7,654 nucleotides of DNA from an uncultured Mucispirillum sp. (GTDB lineage Bacteria > Chrysiogenota > Deferribacteres > Deferribacterales > Mucispirillaceae). Positions 6,864-7,654 of this stretch are shown piece by piece (the stretch's first letter is position 1; each line of letters starts with the position of its first letter). The notes beneath the pieces were generated by a model, which saw nothing but the letters and a program-made list of their open reading frames with translations, had not been told where the DNA came from and ran no database searches. Location: positions 1-7,654 of the forward strand of contig CALADT010000070.1 of the NCBI GenBank assembly GCA_937890655.1, read 5' to 3'. The position numbers and the translations under genes were made by a program.

Positions 6864-7654
6864 ACAGTAACTTACAGTATAAATATTTCTATAAAACTGT
6901 TAAAAATCTTCTTAAAAAGTATCAAAGAGATGAAATACTTTTCAGAACAAACTCATCACTTGGCCATCCTAATAGAGAAATAGAAAATATAACTATCATT
7001 GGTAAAAAACAAGAGGAAACAGAAAAACTTGCTCTTGAAGTAATGATAAACTTTTTAGGTATTCAAGGCTCTTCTTCCCAATTACCAAGCTATATATTAG
7101 AAAAACTTGCTTTAAATGATGATGGCGGTGATGGCTGGAGCCTATTATTTGATTTCTTTAATAATTATATCACATGGATATTTTATGATGTAGTATCTAT
7201 GGGAAGTTATGCAAAATCTTTTAATTATAATTTAGATGATAATATATCTAATATACTTTTATCATTCTTAGGAATTAAAAATAAAGATATAGCAAAAACT
7301 TATCTACCATTTGCTCCATTAATAGTTAATTTAAGCAAACCAAAAAAACAAATAGAAAGAATATTGCAGACAACATTTAACCTAAAAGACAGGCTAACTA
7401 TTATTGAAAATTTACCACACCAAATACCTATAATAACATCTCAGCAAAATTATCTTGGGATTAAAAACTGCCAGCTTGGAAAAAACTTTATTACTGGTAA
7501 ATGTGTATGTTCTTATCAAACAAAAATAGGCATATTAATAGATAATCTTGAATATGATGAAGCACTTAATTTCTTTCCCACTGGTTCTAAATTTAAAATG
7601 CTTAAAAGCAGTATAGCCTTTCTTACAAATAATGAATTTGCTATAGATTTATAT
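6860..7654 (+). CDS. tssG: T6SS baseplate subunit TssG (VasB/ImpH), C-terminus cut by window edge
   Basis: TssG is the baseplate partner of TssF; two TssF and one TssG form the wedge core. The frame is open for 265 residues to the right edge, against about 330-350 for complete family members, so about three quarters is present. FLGIQGSSSQLPSY (65-78) corresponds to the FLGLxGxxGPLPxxY hallmark, FDFFNNYITWIFY (97-109) to DFLDIFNHRLLxLxY, and the FFPTGSKFKML stretch (238-248) to FLPGGxxxxxL. It starts at an ATG overlapping the tssF stop (ATGA, 6860-6863), with AGGA (6846-6849) 10 nt upstream. The sequence is divergent, but position after tssF and ordered motifs make the call solid. It is missing from simple ORF listings because no stop is present. 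Confidence 0.92.
   Translation, partial: MNSNLQYKYFYKTVKNLLKKYQRDEILFRTNSSLGHPNREIENITIIGKKQEETEKLALEVMINFLGIQGSSSQLPSYILEKLALNDDGGDGWSLLFDFFNNYITWIFYDVVSMGSYAKSFNYNLDDNISNILLSFLGIKNKDIAKTYLPFAPLIVNLSKPKKQIERILQTTFNLKDRLTIIENLPHQIPIITSQQNYLGIKNCQLGKNFITGKCVCSYQTKIGILIDNLEYDEALNFFPTGSKFKMLKSSIAFLTNNEFAIDLY

Overview
This window is the core of a type VI secretion system (T6SS) locus, split into two divergent transcription units around a short control region at about 2583-2706. The DNA is strongly AT-rich with A/T-ending codons throughout. Together with a Gram-negative-type secretion system, this suggests a low-GC, host-associated Gram-negative bacterium. A Mucispirillum-like member of the Deferribacterota is one plausible source, but that is a guess from composition and gene content; nothing in the window proves a taxon. 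Codon use looks uniform across all seven genes, and I see no mobile elements, tRNAs, rRNAs or CRISPR arrays.

Left arm (minus strand): tssA (1278-2582), then after a 16-nt gap the 5' part of tssM (1-1261), which runs off the left edge. TssM anchors the trans-envelope complex in the inner membrane. Its two N-terminal membrane helices and its G-domain are visible. TssA is the VasJ-type (VC_A0119-like) protein that connects the baseplate to sheath assembly.

Centre: an 18-bp perfect palindrome (2630-2647) carries a TTGAAA -35-like hexamer facing each way. The leftward one has a well-spaced TATAGT -10 and is a credible tssA-tssM promoter. The rightward one is less clear.

Right arm (plus strand): tssB (2707-3201) and tssC (3213-4676) encode the two contractile sheath subunits. 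A strong terminator-like hairpin with a T-run (4687-4723) lies directly after tssC. Then come tssE (4735-5124), tssF (5124-6863) and the 5' part of tssG (6860-7654, open at the right edge). These three encode baseplate proteins and are joined by overlapping stop and start codons. The hairpin sits between the sheath genes, whose products are needed in hundreds of copies per machine, and the baseplate genes, needed in few copies. This suggests transcription is stepped down at that point.

All seven proteins belong to known T6SS families, so the system is not new in kind. The sequences are divergent, especially TssA, TssE, TssG and the TssM G-domain, and the locus architecture is the most informative part. 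Hcp, VgrG, ClpV, TssJ, TssK, TssL and effectors are not in this window.
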